DNA of 64,000 nt, from assembly GCA_035222895.1 (NCBI GenBank), contig JAVYIG010000035.1, positions 992,001 to 1,056,000 on the forward strand. Direction: 5' to 3'. The translations under genes and the position numbers were made by a program. A model generated the notes under the pieces. The model saw nothing but the letters and a program-made list of their open reading frames with translations. It was not told the origin of the DNA and made no database searches. How positions within the stretch are numbered: the stretch's first letter is position 1; every line of letters starts with the position of its first letter. This DNA comes from Strongylocentrotus droebachiensis. Its lineage: Eukaryota > Echinodermata > Echinoidea > Camarodonta > Strongylocentrotidae. Below are positions 39,527-52,981 of the stretch, piece after piece.

Positions 39527-40487
39527 TAAAACGAATGTAAAGAAAAGTAAATAAGTTGTCCTTTGTAAGTTCTACGCCTCTCATTCACACCCAAATCAAA
39601 ACTTTGATGTGTGCAACATATCTATCTCTCCAAGCTCGAGATGTCCCATTGTCAACAAATTAAAGATCGAGTTCGAGAATTAAGACTATTGCCTATTGGC
39701 CTAGACCTCCTTCACCATTCCAATTGTCATTTTCATCTATTATATAGAGGTAAACAAAAATTAAATCGAAACCTGTTCACTTTCCTTTGCATTCGAGACG
39801 TCTATTGCTGAGGGTAGCTACATCGACTGGTTCTTGATATTTGACGTGCGGTGTGAGAATGTGAAATGGTATCAAAAAATGCAAAATAAACTGTGCAAAT
39901 TGCATTGAGTTAATGGCAAAGAGGACAATTTTTTTCACAAACTTTATTAACGCACTTAAAGACATATTCGCAGGAAGCCTCTTGTGCATCTGTAATGGGT
40001 TTTGTTTTCATGAATAATAAATGATAAAAACAATATGTTTCGAAAGAGGTTGTGAACACATCTGCCTTTGCCGAATCTGGCTCCTCGAGGTTTTTTACTG
40101 GCTGCCCGACCAAAGGATACAATCGTTTTGCTGATTTTCGTATGACGCTATTGTTATTTAAATCCGTGACGTCCAAGTATCTGCATTGTTAAATTCATGA
40201 ATATGCACCCTATCAACAATACCGTTTTTACTCAGTCATATGCTGCGGCCTTATTTTGAAAGAGTGTAACTATTTCTTCCGGAATTGTGATATTTCAAGA
40301 GGGATGGCCAAGAAAATGACGGCCATCTGTAGGATCACTTTCATAGTGCCAAGAAACTGCAGTCACACCTCCAAAGTGGGGCATAGATGAGATTCTGCAT
40401 GTGATATCTTGCTGTAGGACTGGATGTTTAACCGTTTTATGTCATCCAAGGGATTTGATCAAGAACTGCGACCGATTCTTTCAAAGC

Positions 40488-40649
40488 ATACTTACCTGGC
40501 GCAGGGGTCGCATTGATCAAGAAGGATGCACCCCCAGGGCGAGGCTTGCCATTGCACTCCGGCTCGCTGAACCTTGCGATTCCCCCAAACGTGGGGAACT
40601 CGGGCGTATTATTTATGGTAGCGGAGATCTGCGTTCGCGCTATCTCCTA
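40488..40649 (+). ncRNA. U1: U1 snRNA, copy 37
   Basis: Intact U1 body. Class D spacer, counterpart of copy 31. Confidence 0.97.
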
Positions 40650-41607
40650 CAAAACGAATGTAAAGAAAAGTAAATAAGTTGTCCTTTGTAAGTTCTACGC
40701 CTCTCATTCACACCCAAATCAAAACTTTGATGTGTGCAACATATCTATCTCTCCAAGCTCGAGATGTCCCATTGTCAACAAATTAAAGATCGAGTTCGAG
40801 AATTAAGACTATTGCCTATTGGCCTAGACCTCCTTCACCATTCCAATTGTCATTTTCATCTATTATATAGAGGTAAACAAAAATTAAATTGAAACCTGTT
40901 CACTTTCCTTTGCATTCGAGACGTCTATTGCTGAGGGCAGCTACATCGACTGGTTCTTGATATTTGACGTGCGGTGTGAGAATGTGAAATGGTATCAAAA
41001 ATGCAAAATAAACTGTGCAAATTGCATTGAGTTAATGGCAAAGAGGACAATTTTTTTCACAAACTTTATTAACGCACTTAAAGACATATTCGCAGGAAGC
41101 CTCTTGTGCATCTGTAATGGGTTTTGTTTTCATGAATAATAAATGATAAAAACAATATGTTTCAAAAGAGGTTTTGAACACATCTGCCTTTGCCGAATCC
41201 GGCTCCTCGAGGTTTTTTACTGGCTGCCCGACCAAAGGATACAATCGTTTTGCTGATTTTCGTATGACGCTATTGTTATTTAAATCCGTGACGTCCAAGT
41301 ATCTGCATTGTTAAATTCATGAATATGCACCCTATCAACAATACCGTTTACTCAGTCATATGCTGCGGCCTTATTTTGAACGAGTGTAACTATTTCTTCC
41401 GGAATTGTGATATTTCAAGAGGGATGGCCAAGAAAATGACGGCCATCTGTAGGATCACTTTCATAGTGCCAAGAAACTGCAGTCACACCTCCAAAGTGGG
41501 GCATAGATGAGATTCTGCATGTGATATCTTGCTGTAGGACTGGATGTTTAACCGTTTTATGTCATCCAAGGGATTTGATCAAGAACTGCGACCGATTCTT
41601 TCAAAGC

Positions 41608-41769
41608 ATACTTACCTGGCGCAGGGGTCGCATTGATCAAGAAGGATGCACCCCCAGGGCGAGGCTTGCCATTGCACTCCGGCTCGCTGAACCTTGCGAT
41701 TCCCCCAAACGTGGGGAACTCGGGCGTATTATTTATGGTAGCGGAGATCTGCGTTCGCGCTATCTCCTA
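41608..41769 (+). ncRNA. U1: U1 snRNA, copy 38
   Basis: Intact U1 body. Class E spacer with CCGTTTTTACTC, counterpart of copy 32 (6,730 bp left) and of copy 42 (4,485 bp right). Confidence 0.97.
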
Positions 41770-42730
41770 CAAAACGAATGTAAAGAAAAGTAAATAAGTT
41801 GTCCTTTGTAAGTTCTACGCCTCTCATTCACACCCAAATCAAAACTTTGATGTGTGCAACATATCTATCTCTCCAAGCTCGAGATGTCCCATTGTCAACA
41901 AATTAAAGATCGAGTTCGAGAATTAAGACTATTGCCTATTGGCCTAGACCTCCTTCACCATTCCAATTGTCATTTTCATCTATTATATAGAGGTAAACAA
42001 AAATTAAATTGAAACCGGTTCACTTTCCTTTGCATTCGAGACGTCTATTGCTGAGGGCAGCTACATCGACTGGTTCTTGATATTTGACGTGCGGTGTGAG
42101 AATGTGAAATGGTATCAAAAAATGCAAAATAAACTGTGCAAATTGCAATGAGTTAATGGCAAAGAGGACAATTTCTTTCACAAACTTTATTAACGCACTT
42201 AAAGACATATTCGCAGGAAGCCTCTTGTGCATCTGTAATGGGTTTTGTTTTCATGAATAATAAATGATAAAAACAATATGTTTCAAAAGAGGTTGTGAAC
42301 ACATCTGCCTTTGCCGAATCCGGCTCCTCGAGGTTTTTTACTGGCTGCCCGACCAAAGGATACAATCGTTTTGCTGATTTTCGTATGACGCTATTGTTAT
42401 TTAAATCCGTGACGTCCAAGTATCTGCATTGTTAAATTCATGAATATGCACCCTATCAACAATACCGTTTTTACTCAGTCATATGCTGCGGCCTTATTTT
42501 GAAAGAGTGTAACTATTTCTTCCGGAATTGTGATATTTCAAGAGGGATGGCCAAGAAAATGACGGCCATCTGTAGGATCACTTTCATAGTGCCAAGAAAC
42601 TGCAGTCACACCTCCAAAGTGGGGCATAGATGAGATTCTGCATGTGATATCTTGCTGTAGGACTGGATGTTTAACCGTTTTATGTCATCCAAGGGATTTG
42701 ATCAAGAACTGCGACCGATTCTTTCAAAGC

Positions 42731-42892
42731 ATACTTACCTGGCGCAGGGGTCGCATTGATCAAGAAGGATGCACCCCCAGGGCGAGGCTTGCCATTGCAC
42801 TCCGGCTCGCTGAACCTTGCGATTCCCCCAAACGTGGGGAACTCGGGCGTATTATTTATGGTAGCGGAGATCTGCGTTCGCGCTATCTCCTA
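42731..42892 (+). ncRNA. U1: U1 snRNA, copy 39
   Basis: Intact U1 body. The spacer begins like class D with GAAACCGG and five A, but continues with GTTGTG, GAAAGAGTG and GATAAG as in class B. It is a D/B recombinant shared with copy 43. Confidence 0.97.
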
Positions 42893-43850
42893 CAAAACGA
42901 ATGTAAAGAAAAGTAAATAAGTTGTCCTTTGTAAGTTCTACGCCTCTCATTCACACCCAAATCAAAACTTTGATGTGTGCAACATATCTATCTCTCCAAG
43001 CTCGAGATGTCCCATTGTCAACAAATTAAAGATCGAGTTCGAGAATTAAGACTATTGCCTATTGGCCTAGACCTCCTTCACCATTCCAATTGTCATTTTC
43101 ATCTATTATATAGAGGTAAACAAAAATTAAATTGAAACCGGTTCACTTTCCTTTGCATTCGAGACGTCTATTGCTGAGGGCAGCTACATCGACTGGTTCT
43201 TGATATTTGACGTGCGGTGTGAGAATGTGAAATGGTATCAAAAATGCAAAATAAACTGTGCAAATTGCATTGAGTTAATGGCAAAGAGGACAATTTTTTT
43301 CACAAACTTTATTAACGCACTTAAAGACATATTCGCAGGAAGCCTCTTGTGCATCTGTAATGGGTTTTGTTTTCATGAATAATAAATGATAAAAACAATA
43401 TGTTTCAAAAGAGGTTGTGAACACATCTGCCTTTGCCGAATCCGGCTCCTCGAGGTTTTTTACTGGCTGCCCGACCAAAGGATACAATCGTTTTGCTGAT
43501 TTTCGTATGACGCTATTGTTATTTAAATCCGTGACGTCCAAGTATCTGCATTGTTAAATTCATGAATATGCACCCTATCAACAATACCGTTTACTCAGTC
43601 ATATGCTGCGGCCTTATTTTGAAAGAGTGTAACTATTTCTTCCGGAATTGTGATATTTCAAGAGGGATGGCCAAGAAAATGACGGCCATCTGTAGGATCA
43701 CTTTCATAGTGCCAAGAAACTGCAGTCACACCTCCAAAGTGGGGCATAGATAAGATTCTGCATGTGATATCTTGCTGTAGGACTGGATGTTTAACCGTTT
43801 TATGTCATCCAAGGGATTTGATCAAGAACTGCGACCGATTCTTTCAAAGC

Positions 43851-44012
43851 ATACTTACCTGGCGCAGGGGTCGCATTGATCAAGAAGGATGCACCCCCAG
43901 GGCGAGGCTTGCCATTGCACTCCGGCTCGCTGAACCTTGCGATTCCCCCAAACGTGGGGAACTCGGGCGTATTATTTATGGTAGCGGAGATCTGCGTTCG
44001 CGCTATCTCCTA
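43851..44012 (+). ncRNA. U1: U1 snRNA, copy 40
   Basis: Intact U1 body, A at -99 and T-type 3' flank, but followed by a class B spacer (AAATTGAAACC, GGGGATAA, GAAATATTC, GATAAG). This is a C/B junction. Confidence 0.97.
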
Positions 44013-44971
44013 TAAAACGAATGTAAAGAAAAGTAAATAAGTTGTCCTTTGTAAGTTCTACGCCTCTCATTCACACCCAAATCAAAACTTTGATGTGTGC
44101 AACATATCTATCTCTCCAAGCTCGAGATGTCCCATTGTCAACAAATTAAAGATCGAGTTCGAGAATTAAGACTATTGCCTATTGGCCTAGACCTCCTTCA
44201 CCATTCCAATTGTCATTTTCATCTATTATATAGAGGTAAACAAAAATTAAATTGAAACCTGTTCACTTTCCTTTGCATTCGAGACGTCTATTGCTGAGGG
44301 CAGCTACATCGACTGGTTCTTGATATTTGACGTGCGGTGTGAGAATGTGAAATGGTATCAAAAAATGCAAAATAAACTGTGCAAATTGCATTGAGTTAAT
44401 GGCAAAGGGGATAATTTTTTTCACAAACTTTATTAACGCACTTAAAGAAATATTCGCAGGAAGCCTCTTGTGCATCTGTAATGGGTTTTGTTTTCATGAA
44501 TAATAAATGATAAAAACAATATGTTTCAAAAGAGGTTGTGAACACATCTGCCTTTGCCGAATCCGGCTCCTCGAGGTTTTTTACTGGCTGCCCGACCAAA
44601 GGATACAATCGTTTTGCTGATTTTCGTATGACGCTATTGTTATTTAAATCCGTGACGTCCAAGTATCTGCATTGTTAAATTCATGAATATGCACCCTATC
44701 AACAATACCGTTTACTCAGTCATATGCTGCGGCCTTATTTTGAAAGAGTGTAACTATTTCTTCCGGAATTGTGATATTTCAAGAGGGATGGCCAAGAAAA
44801 TGACGGCCATCTGTAGGATCACTTTCATAGTGCCAAGAAACTGCAGTCACACCTCCAAAGTGGGGCATAGATAAGATTCTGCATGTGATATCTTGCTGTA
44901 GGACTGGATGTTTAACCGTTTTATGTCATCCAAGGGATTTGATCAAGAACTGCGACCGATTCTTTCAAAGC

Positions 44972-45133
44972 ATACTTACCTGGCGCAGGGGTCGCATTGA
45001 TCAAGAAGGATGCACCCCCAGGGCGAGGCTTGCCATTGCACTCCGGCTCGCTGAACCTTGCGATTCCCCCAAACGTGGGGAACTCGGGCGTATTATTTAT
45101 GGTAGCGGAGATCTGCGTTCGCGCTATCTCCTA
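44972..45133 (+). ncRNA. U1: U1 snRNA, copy 41
   Basis: Intact U1 body, A at -99, T-type 3' flank. The spacer starts as class C (AAATCGAAACC) and switches to class D (GGTTTTGAAC, GAACGAGTG) by about 45,650. Confidence 0.97.
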
Positions 45134-46092
45134 TAAAACGAATGTAAAGAAAAGTAAATAAGTTGTCCTTTGTAAGTTCTACGCCTCTCATTCACACCCA
45201 AATCAAAACTTTGATGTGTGCAACATATCTATCTCTCCAAGCTCGAGATGTCCCATTGTCAACAAATTAAAGATCGAGTTCGAGAATTAAGACTATTGCC
45301 TATTGGCCTAGACCTCCTTCACCATTCCAATTGTCATTTTCATCTATTATATAGAGGTAAACAAAAATTAAATCGAAACCTGTTCACTTTCCTTTGCATT
45401 CGAGACGTCTATTGCTGAGGGTAGCTACATCGACTGGTTCTTGATATTTGACGTGCGGTGTGAGAATGTGAAATGGTATCAAAAAATGCAAAATAAACTG
45501 TGCAAATTGCATTGAGTTAATGGCAAAGAGGACAATTTTTTTCACAAACTTTATTAACGCACTTAAAGACATATTCGCAGGAAGCCTCTTGTGCATCTGT
45601 AATGGGTTTTGTTTTCATGAATAATAAATGATAAAAACAATATGTTTCAAAAGAGGTTTTGAACACATCTGCCTTTGCCGAATCCGGCTCCTCGAGGTTT
45701 TTTACTGGCTGCCCGACCAAAGGATACAATCGTTTTGCTGATTTTCGTATGACGCTATTGTTATTTAAATCCGTGACGTCCAAGTATCTGCATTGTTAAA
45801 TTCATGAATATGCACCCTATCAACAATACCGTTTACTCAGTCATATGCTGCGGCCTTATTTTGAACGAGTGTAACTATTTCTTCCGGAATTGTGATATTT
45901 CAAGAGGGATGGCCAAGAAAATGACGGCCATCTGTAGGATCACTTTCATAGTGCCAAGAAACTGCAGTCACACCTCCAAAGTGGGGCATAGATGAGATTC
46001 TGCATGTGATATCTTGCTGTAGGACTGGATGTTTAACCGTTTTATGTCATCCAAGGGATTTGATCAAGAACTGCGACCGATTCTTTCAAAGC

Positions 46093-46254
46093 ATACTTAC
46101 CTGGCGCAGGGGTCGCATTGATCAAGAAGGATGCACCCCCAGGGCGAGGCTTGCCATTGCACTCCGGCTCGCTGAACCTTGCGATTCCCCCAAACGTGGG
46201 GAACTCGGGCGTATTATTTATGGTAGCGGAGATCTGCGTTCGCGCTATCTCCTA
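46093..46254 (+). ncRNA. U1: U1 snRNA, copy 42
   Basis: Intact U1 body. Class E spacer with CCGTTTTTACTC. Confidence 0.97.
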
Positions 46255-47215
46255 CAAAACGAATGTAAAGAAAAGTAAATAAGTTGTCCTTTGTAAGTTC
46301 TACGCCTCTCATTCACACCCAAATCAAAACTTTGATGTGTGCAACATATCTATCTCTCCAAGCTCGAGATGTCCCATTGTCAACAAATTAAAGATCGAGT
46401 TCGAGAATTAAGACTATTGCCTATTGGCCTAGACCTCCTTCACCATTCCAATTGTCATTTTCATCTATTATATAGAGGTAAACAAAAATTAAATTGAAAC
46501 CGGTTCACTTTCCTTTGCATTCGAGACGTCTATTGCTGAGGGCAGCTACATCGACTGGTTCTTGATATTTGACGTGCGGTGTGAGAATGTGAAATGGTAT
46601 CAAAAAATGCAAAATAAACTGTGCAAATTGCAATGAGTTAATGGCAAAGAGGACAATTTCTTTCACAAACTTTATTAACGCACTTAAAGACATATTCGCA
46701 GGAAGCCTCTTGTGCATCTGTAATGGGTTTTGTTTTCATGAATAATAAATGATAAAAACAATATGTTTCAAAAGAGGTTGTGAACACATCTGCCTTTGCC
46801 GAATCCGGCTCCTCGAGGTTTTTTACTGGCTGCCCGACCAAAGGATACAATCGTTTTGCTGATTTTCGTATGACGCTATTGTTATTTAAATCCGTGACGT
46901 CCAAGTATCTGCATTGTTAAATTCATGAATATGCACCCTATCAACAATACCGTTTTTACTCAGTCATATGCTGCGGCCTTATTTTGAAAGAGTGTAACTA
47001 TTTCTTCCGGAATTGTGATATTTCAAGAGGGATGGCCAAGAAAATGACGGCCATCTGTAGGATCACTTTCATAGTGCCAAGAAACTGCAGTCACACCTCC
47101 AAAGTGGGGCATAGATGAGATTCTGCATGTGATATCTTGCTGTAGGACTGGATGTTTAACCGTTTTATGTCATCCAAGGGATTTGATCAAGAACTGCGAC
47201 CGATTCTTTCAAAGC

Positions 47216-47377
47216 ATACTTACCTGGCGCAGGGGTCGCATTGATCAAGAAGGATGCACCCCCAGGGCGAGGCTTGCCATTGCACTCCGGCTCGCTGAAC
47301 CTTGCGATTCCCCCAAACGTGGGGAACTCGGGCGTATTATTTATGGTAGCGGAGATCTGCGTTCGCGCTATCTCCTA
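47216..47377 (+). ncRNA. U1: U1 snRNA, copy 43
   Basis: Intact U1 body. D/B recombinant spacer identical in class marks to that after copy 39. Confidence 0.97.
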
Positions 47378-48335
47378 CAAAACGAATGTAAAGAAAAGTA
47401 AATAAGTTGTCCTTTGTAAGTTCTACGCCTCTCATTCACACCCAAATCAAAACTTTGATGTGTGCAACATATCTATCTCTCCAAGCTCGAGATGTCCCAT
47501 TGTCAACAAATTAAAGATCGAGTTCGAGAATTAAGACTATTGCCTATTGGCCTAGACCTCCTTCACCATTCCAATTGTCATTTTCATCTATTATATAGAG
47601 GTAAACAAAAATTAAATTGAAACCGGTTCACTTTCCTTTGCATTCGAGACGTCTATTGCTGAGGGCAGCTACATCGACTGGTTCTTGATATTTGACGTGC
47701 GGTGTGAGAATGTGAAATGGTATCAAAAATGCAAAATAAACTGTGCAAATTGCATTGAGTTAATGGCAAAGAGGACAATTTTTTTCACAAACTTTATTAA
47801 CGCACTTAAAGACATATTCGCAGGAAGCCTCTTGTGCATCTGTAATGGGTTTTGTTTTCATGAATAATAAATGATAAAAACAATATGTTTCAAAAGAGGT
47901 TGTGAACACATCTGCCTTTGCCGAATCCGGCTCCTCGAGGTTTTTTACTGGCTGCCCGACCAAAGGATACAATCGTTTTGCTGATTTTCGTATGACGCTA
48001 TTGTTATTTAAATCCGTGACGTCCAAGTATCTGCATTGTTAAATTCATGAATATGCACCCTATCAACAATACCGTTTACTCAGTCATATGCTGCGGCCTT
48101 ATTTTGAAAGAGTGTAACTATTTCTTCCGGAATTGTGATATTTCAAGAGGGATGGCCAAGAAAATGACGGCCATCTGTAGGATCACTTTCATAGTGCCAA
48201 GAAACTGCAGTCACACCTCCAAAGTGGGGCATAGATAAGATTCTGCATGTGATATCTTGCTGTAGGACTGGATGTTTAACCGTTTTATGTCATCCAAGGG
48301 ATTTGATCAAGAACTGCGACCGATTCTTTCAAAGC

Positions 48336-48497
48336 ATACTTACCTGGCGCAGGGGTCGCATTGATCAAGAAGGATGCACCCCCAGGGCGAGGCTTGCCAT
48401 TGCACTCCGGCTCGCTGAACCTTGCGATTCCCCCAAACGTGGGGAACTCGGGCGTATTATTTATGGTAGCGGAGATCTGCGTTCGCGCTATCTCCTA
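48336..48497 (+). ncRNA. U1: U1 snRNA, copy 44
   Basis: Intact U1 body, A at -99, T-type 3' flank. Last complete class C spacer. Confidence 0.97.
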
Positions 48498-49458
48498 TAA
48501 AACGAATGTAAAGAAAAGTAAATAAGTTGTCCTTTGTAAGTTCTACGCCTCTCATTCACACCCAAATCAAAACTTTGATGTGTGCAACATATCTATCTCT
48601 CCAAGCTCGAGATGTCCCATTGTCAACAAATTAAAGATCGAGTTCGAGAATTAAGACTATTGCCTATTGGCCTAGACCTCCTTCACCATTCCAATTGTCA
48701 TTTTCATCTATTATATAGAGGTAAACAAAAATTAAATCGAAACCTGTTCACTTTCCTTTGCATTCGAGACGTCTATTGCTGAGGGTAGCTACATCGACTG
48801 GTTCTTGATATTTGACGTGCGGTGTGAGAATGTGAAATGGTATCAAAAAATGCAAAATAAACTGTGCAAATTGCATTGAGTTAATGGCAAAGAGGACAAT
48901 TTTTTTCACAAACTTTATTAACGCACTTAAAGACATATTCGCAGGAAGCCTCTTGTGCATCTGTAATGGGTTTTGTTTTCATGAATAATAAATGATAAAA
49001 ACAATATGTTTCGAAAGAGGTTGTGAACACATCTGCCTTTGCCGAATCTGGCTCCTCGAGGTTTTTTACTGGCTGCCCGACCAAAGGATACAATCGTTTT
49101 GCTGATTTTCGTATGACGCTATTGTTATTTAAATCCGTGACGTCCAAGTATCTGCATTGTTAAATTCATGAATATGCACCCTATCAACAATACCGTTTTT
49201 ACTCAGTCATATGCTGCGGCCTTATTTTGAAAGAGTGTAACTATTTCTTCCGGAATTGTGATATTTCAAGAGGGATGGCCAAGAAAATGACGGCCATCTG
49301 TAGGATCACTTTCATAGTGCCAAGAAACTGCAGTCACACCTCCAAAGTGGGGCATAGATGAGATTCTGCATGTGATATCTTGCTGTAGGACTGGATGTTT
49401 AACCGTTTTATGTCATCCAAGGGATTTGATCAAGAACTGCGACCGATTCTTTCAAAGC

Positions 49459-49620
49459 ATACTTACCTGGCGCAGGGGTCGCATTGATCAAGAAGGATGC
49501 ACCCCCAGGGCGAGGCTTGCCATTGCACTCCGGCTCGCTGAACCTTGCGATTCCCCCAAACGTGGGGAACTCGGGCGTATTATTTATGGTAGCGGAGATC
49601 TGCGTTCGCGCTATCTCCTA
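49459..49620 (+). ncRNA. U1: U1 snRNA, copy 45
   Basis: Intact U1 body. Class D-like spacer (GAAACCGG, five A, GAACGAGTG) with GATACAAAC and TCTGCTTTTGCC, marks of the right end of the array, plus private GGTTTATTAC. Confidence 0.97.
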
Positions 49621-50578
49621 CAAAACGAATGTAAAGAAAAGTAAATAAGTTGTCCTTTGTAAGTTCTACGCCTCTCATTCACACCCAAATCAAAACTTTG
49701 ATGTGTGCAACATATCTATCTCTCCAAGCTCGAGATGTCCCATTGTCAACAAATTAAAGATCGAGTTCGAGAATTAAGACTATTGCCTATTGGCCTAGAC
49801 CTCCTTCACCATTCCAATTGTCATTTTCATCTATTATATAGAGGTAAACAAAAATTAAATTGAAACCGGTTCACTTTCCTTTGCATTCGAGACGTCTATT
49901 GCTGAGGGCAGCTACATCGACTGGTTCTTGATATTTGACGTGCGGTGTGAGAATGTGAAATGGTATCAAAAATGCAAAATAAACTGTGCAAATTGCATTG
50001 AGTTAATGGCAAAGAGGACAATTTTTTTCACAAACTTTATTAACGCACTTAAAGACATATTCGCAGGAAGCCTCTTGTGCATCTGTAATGGGTTTTGTTT
50101 TCATGAATAATAAATGATACAAACAATATGTTTCAAAAGAGGTTGTGAACACATCTGCTTTTGCCGAATCCGGCTCCTCGAGGTTTATTACTGGCTGCCC
50201 GACCAAAGGATACAATCGTTTTGCTGATTTTCGTATGACGCTATTGTTATTTAAATCCGTGACGTCCAAGTATCTGCATTGTTAAATTCATGAATATGCA
50301 CCCTATCAACAATACCGTTTACTCAGTCATATGCTGCGGCCTTATTTTGAACGAGTGTAACTATTTCTTCCGGAATTGTGATATTTCAAGAGGGATGGCC
50401 AAGAAAATGACGGCCATCTGTAGGATCACTTTCATAGTGCCAAGAAACTGCAGTCACACCTCCAAAGTGGGGCATAGATGAGATTCTGCATGTGATATCT
50501 TGCTGTAGGACTGGATGTTTAACCGTTTTATGTCATCCAAGGGATTTGATCAAGAACTGCGACCGATTCTTTCAAAGC

Positions 50579-50740
50579 ATACTTACCTGGCGCAGGGGTC
50601 GCATTGATCAAGAAGGATGCACCCCCAGGGCGAGGCTTGCCATTGCACTCCGGCTCGCTGAACCTTGCGATTCCCCCAAACGTGGGGAACTCGGGCGTAT
50701 TATTTATGGTAGCGGAGATCTGCGTTCGCGCTATCTCCTA
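50579..50740 (+). ncRNA. U1: U1 snRNA, copy 46
   Basis: Intact U1 body. Spacer as after copy 45 (GATACAAAC, TCTGCTTTTGCC) without GGTTTATTAC; a recent one-unit duplication. Confidence 0.97.
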
Positions 50741-51698
50741 CAAAACGAATGTAAAGAAAAGTAAATAAGTTGTCCTTTGTAAGTTCTACGCCTCTCATTC
50801 ACACCCAAATCAAAACTTTGATGTGTGCAACATATCTATCTCTCCAAGCTCGAGATGTCCCATTGTCAACAAATTAAAGATCGAGTTCGAGAATTAAGAC
50901 TATTGCCTATTGGCCTAGACCTCCTTCACCATTCCAATTGTCATTTTCATCTATTATATAGAGGTAAACAAAAATTAAATTGAAACCGGTTCACTTTCCT
51001 TTGCATTCGAGACGTCTATTGCTGAGGGCAGCTACATCGACTGGTTCTTGATATTTGACGTGCGGTGTGAGAATGTGAAATGGTATCAAAAATGCAAAAT
51101 AAACTGTGCAAATTGCATTGAGTTAATGGCAAAGAGGACAATTTTTTTCACAAACTTTATTAACGCACTTAAAGACATATTCGCAGGAAGCCTCTTGTGC
51201 ATCTGTAATGGGTTTTGTTTTCATGAATAATAAATGATACAAACAATATGTTTCAAAAGAGGTTGTGAACACATCTGCTTTTGCCGAATCCGGCTCCTCG
51301 AGGTTTTTTACTGGCTGCCCGACCAAAGGATACAATCGTTTTGCTGATTTTCGTATGACGCTATTGTTATTTAAATCCGTGACGTCCAAGTATCTGCATT
51401 GTTAAATTCATGAATATGCACCCTATCAACAATACCGTTTACTCAGTCATATGCTGCGGCCTTATTTTGAACGAGTGTAACTATTTCTTCCGGAATTGTG
51501 ATATTTCAAGAGGGATGGCCAAGAAAATGACGGCCATCTGTAGGATCACTTTCATAGTGCCAAGAAACTGCAGTCACACCTCCAAAGTGGGGCATAGATG
51601 AGATTCTGCATGTGATATCTTGCTGTAGGACTGGATGTTTAACCGTTTTATGTCATCCAAGGGATTTGATCAAGAACTGCGACCGATTCTTTCAAAGC

Positions 51699-51860
51699 AT
51701 ACTTACCTGGCGCAGGGGTCGCATTGATCAAGAAGGATGCACCCCCAGGGCGAGGCTTGCCATTGCACTCCGGCTCGCTGAACCTTGCGATTCCCCCAAA
51801 CGTGGGGAACTCGGGCGTATTATTTATGGTAGCGGAGATCTGCGTTCGCGCTATCTCCTA
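51699..51860 (+). ncRNA. U1: U1 snRNA, copy 47
   Basis: Intact U1 body. Hybrid spacer: GGGGATAA as in class B, but GACATATTC and the class D mark GAACGAGTG. Confidence 0.97.
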
Positions 51861-52819
51861 CAAAACGAATGTAAAGAAAAGTAAATAAGTTGTCCTTTGT
51901 AAGTTCTACGCCTCTCATTCACACCCAAATCAAAACTTTGATGTGTGCAACATATCTATCTCTCCAAGCTCGAGATGTCCCATTGTCAACAAATTAAAGA
52001 TCGAGTTCGAGAATTAAGACTATTGCCTATTGGCCTAGACCTCCTTCACCATTCCAATTGTCATTTTCATCTATTATATAGAGGTAAACAAAAATTAAAT
52101 TGAAACCTGTTCACTTTCCTTTGCATTCGAGACGTCTATTGCTGAGGGTAGCTACATCGACTGGTTCTTGATATTTGACGTGCGGTGTGAGAATGTGAAA
52201 TGGTATCAAAAAATGCAAAATAAACTGTGCAAATTGCATTGAGTTAATGGCAAAGGGGATAATTTTTTTCACAAACTTTATTAACGCACTTAAAGACATA
52301 TTCGCAGGAAGCCTCTTGTGCATCTGTAATGGGTTTTGTTTTCATGAATAATAAATGATAAAAACAATATGTTTCAAAAGAGGTTGTGAACACATCTGCC
52401 TTTGCCGAATCCGGCTCCTCGAGGTTTTTTACTGGCTGCCCGACCAAAGGATACAATCGTTTTGCTGATTTTCGTATGACGCTATTGTTATTTAAATCCG
52501 TGACGTCCAAGTATCTGCATTGTTAAATTCATGAATATGCACCCTATCAACAATACCGTTTACTCAGTCATATGCTGCGGCCTTATTTTGAACGAGTGTA
52601 ACTATTTCTTCCGGAATTGTGATATTTCAAGAGGGATGGCCAAGAAAATGACGGCCATCTGTAGGATCACTTTCATAGTGCCAAGAAACTGCAGTCACAC
52701 CTCCAAAGTGGGGCATAGATGAGATTCTGCATGTGATATCTTGCTGTAGGACTGGATGTTTAACCGTTTTATGTCATCCAAGGGATTTGATCAAGAACTG
52801 CGACCGATTCTTTCAAAGC

Positions 52820-52981
52820 ATACTTACCTGGCGCAGGGGTCGCATTGATCAAGAAGGATGCACCCCCAGGGCGAGGCTTGCCATTGCACTCCGGCTCGCT
52901 GAACCTTGCGATTCCCCCAAACGTGGGGAACTCGGGCGTATTATTTATGGTAGCGGAGATCTGCGTTCGCGCTATCTCCTA
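52820..52981 (+). ncRNA. U1: U1 snRNA, copy 48
   Basis: Intact U1 body, but the 3' box reads GTTAAGAAAAG. Seven bases (CCTTTGT) are missing shortly after it, consistent with slippage between two TTGT. Hybrid spacer as after copy 47. The unit is 1,114 bp. Confidence 0.97.
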
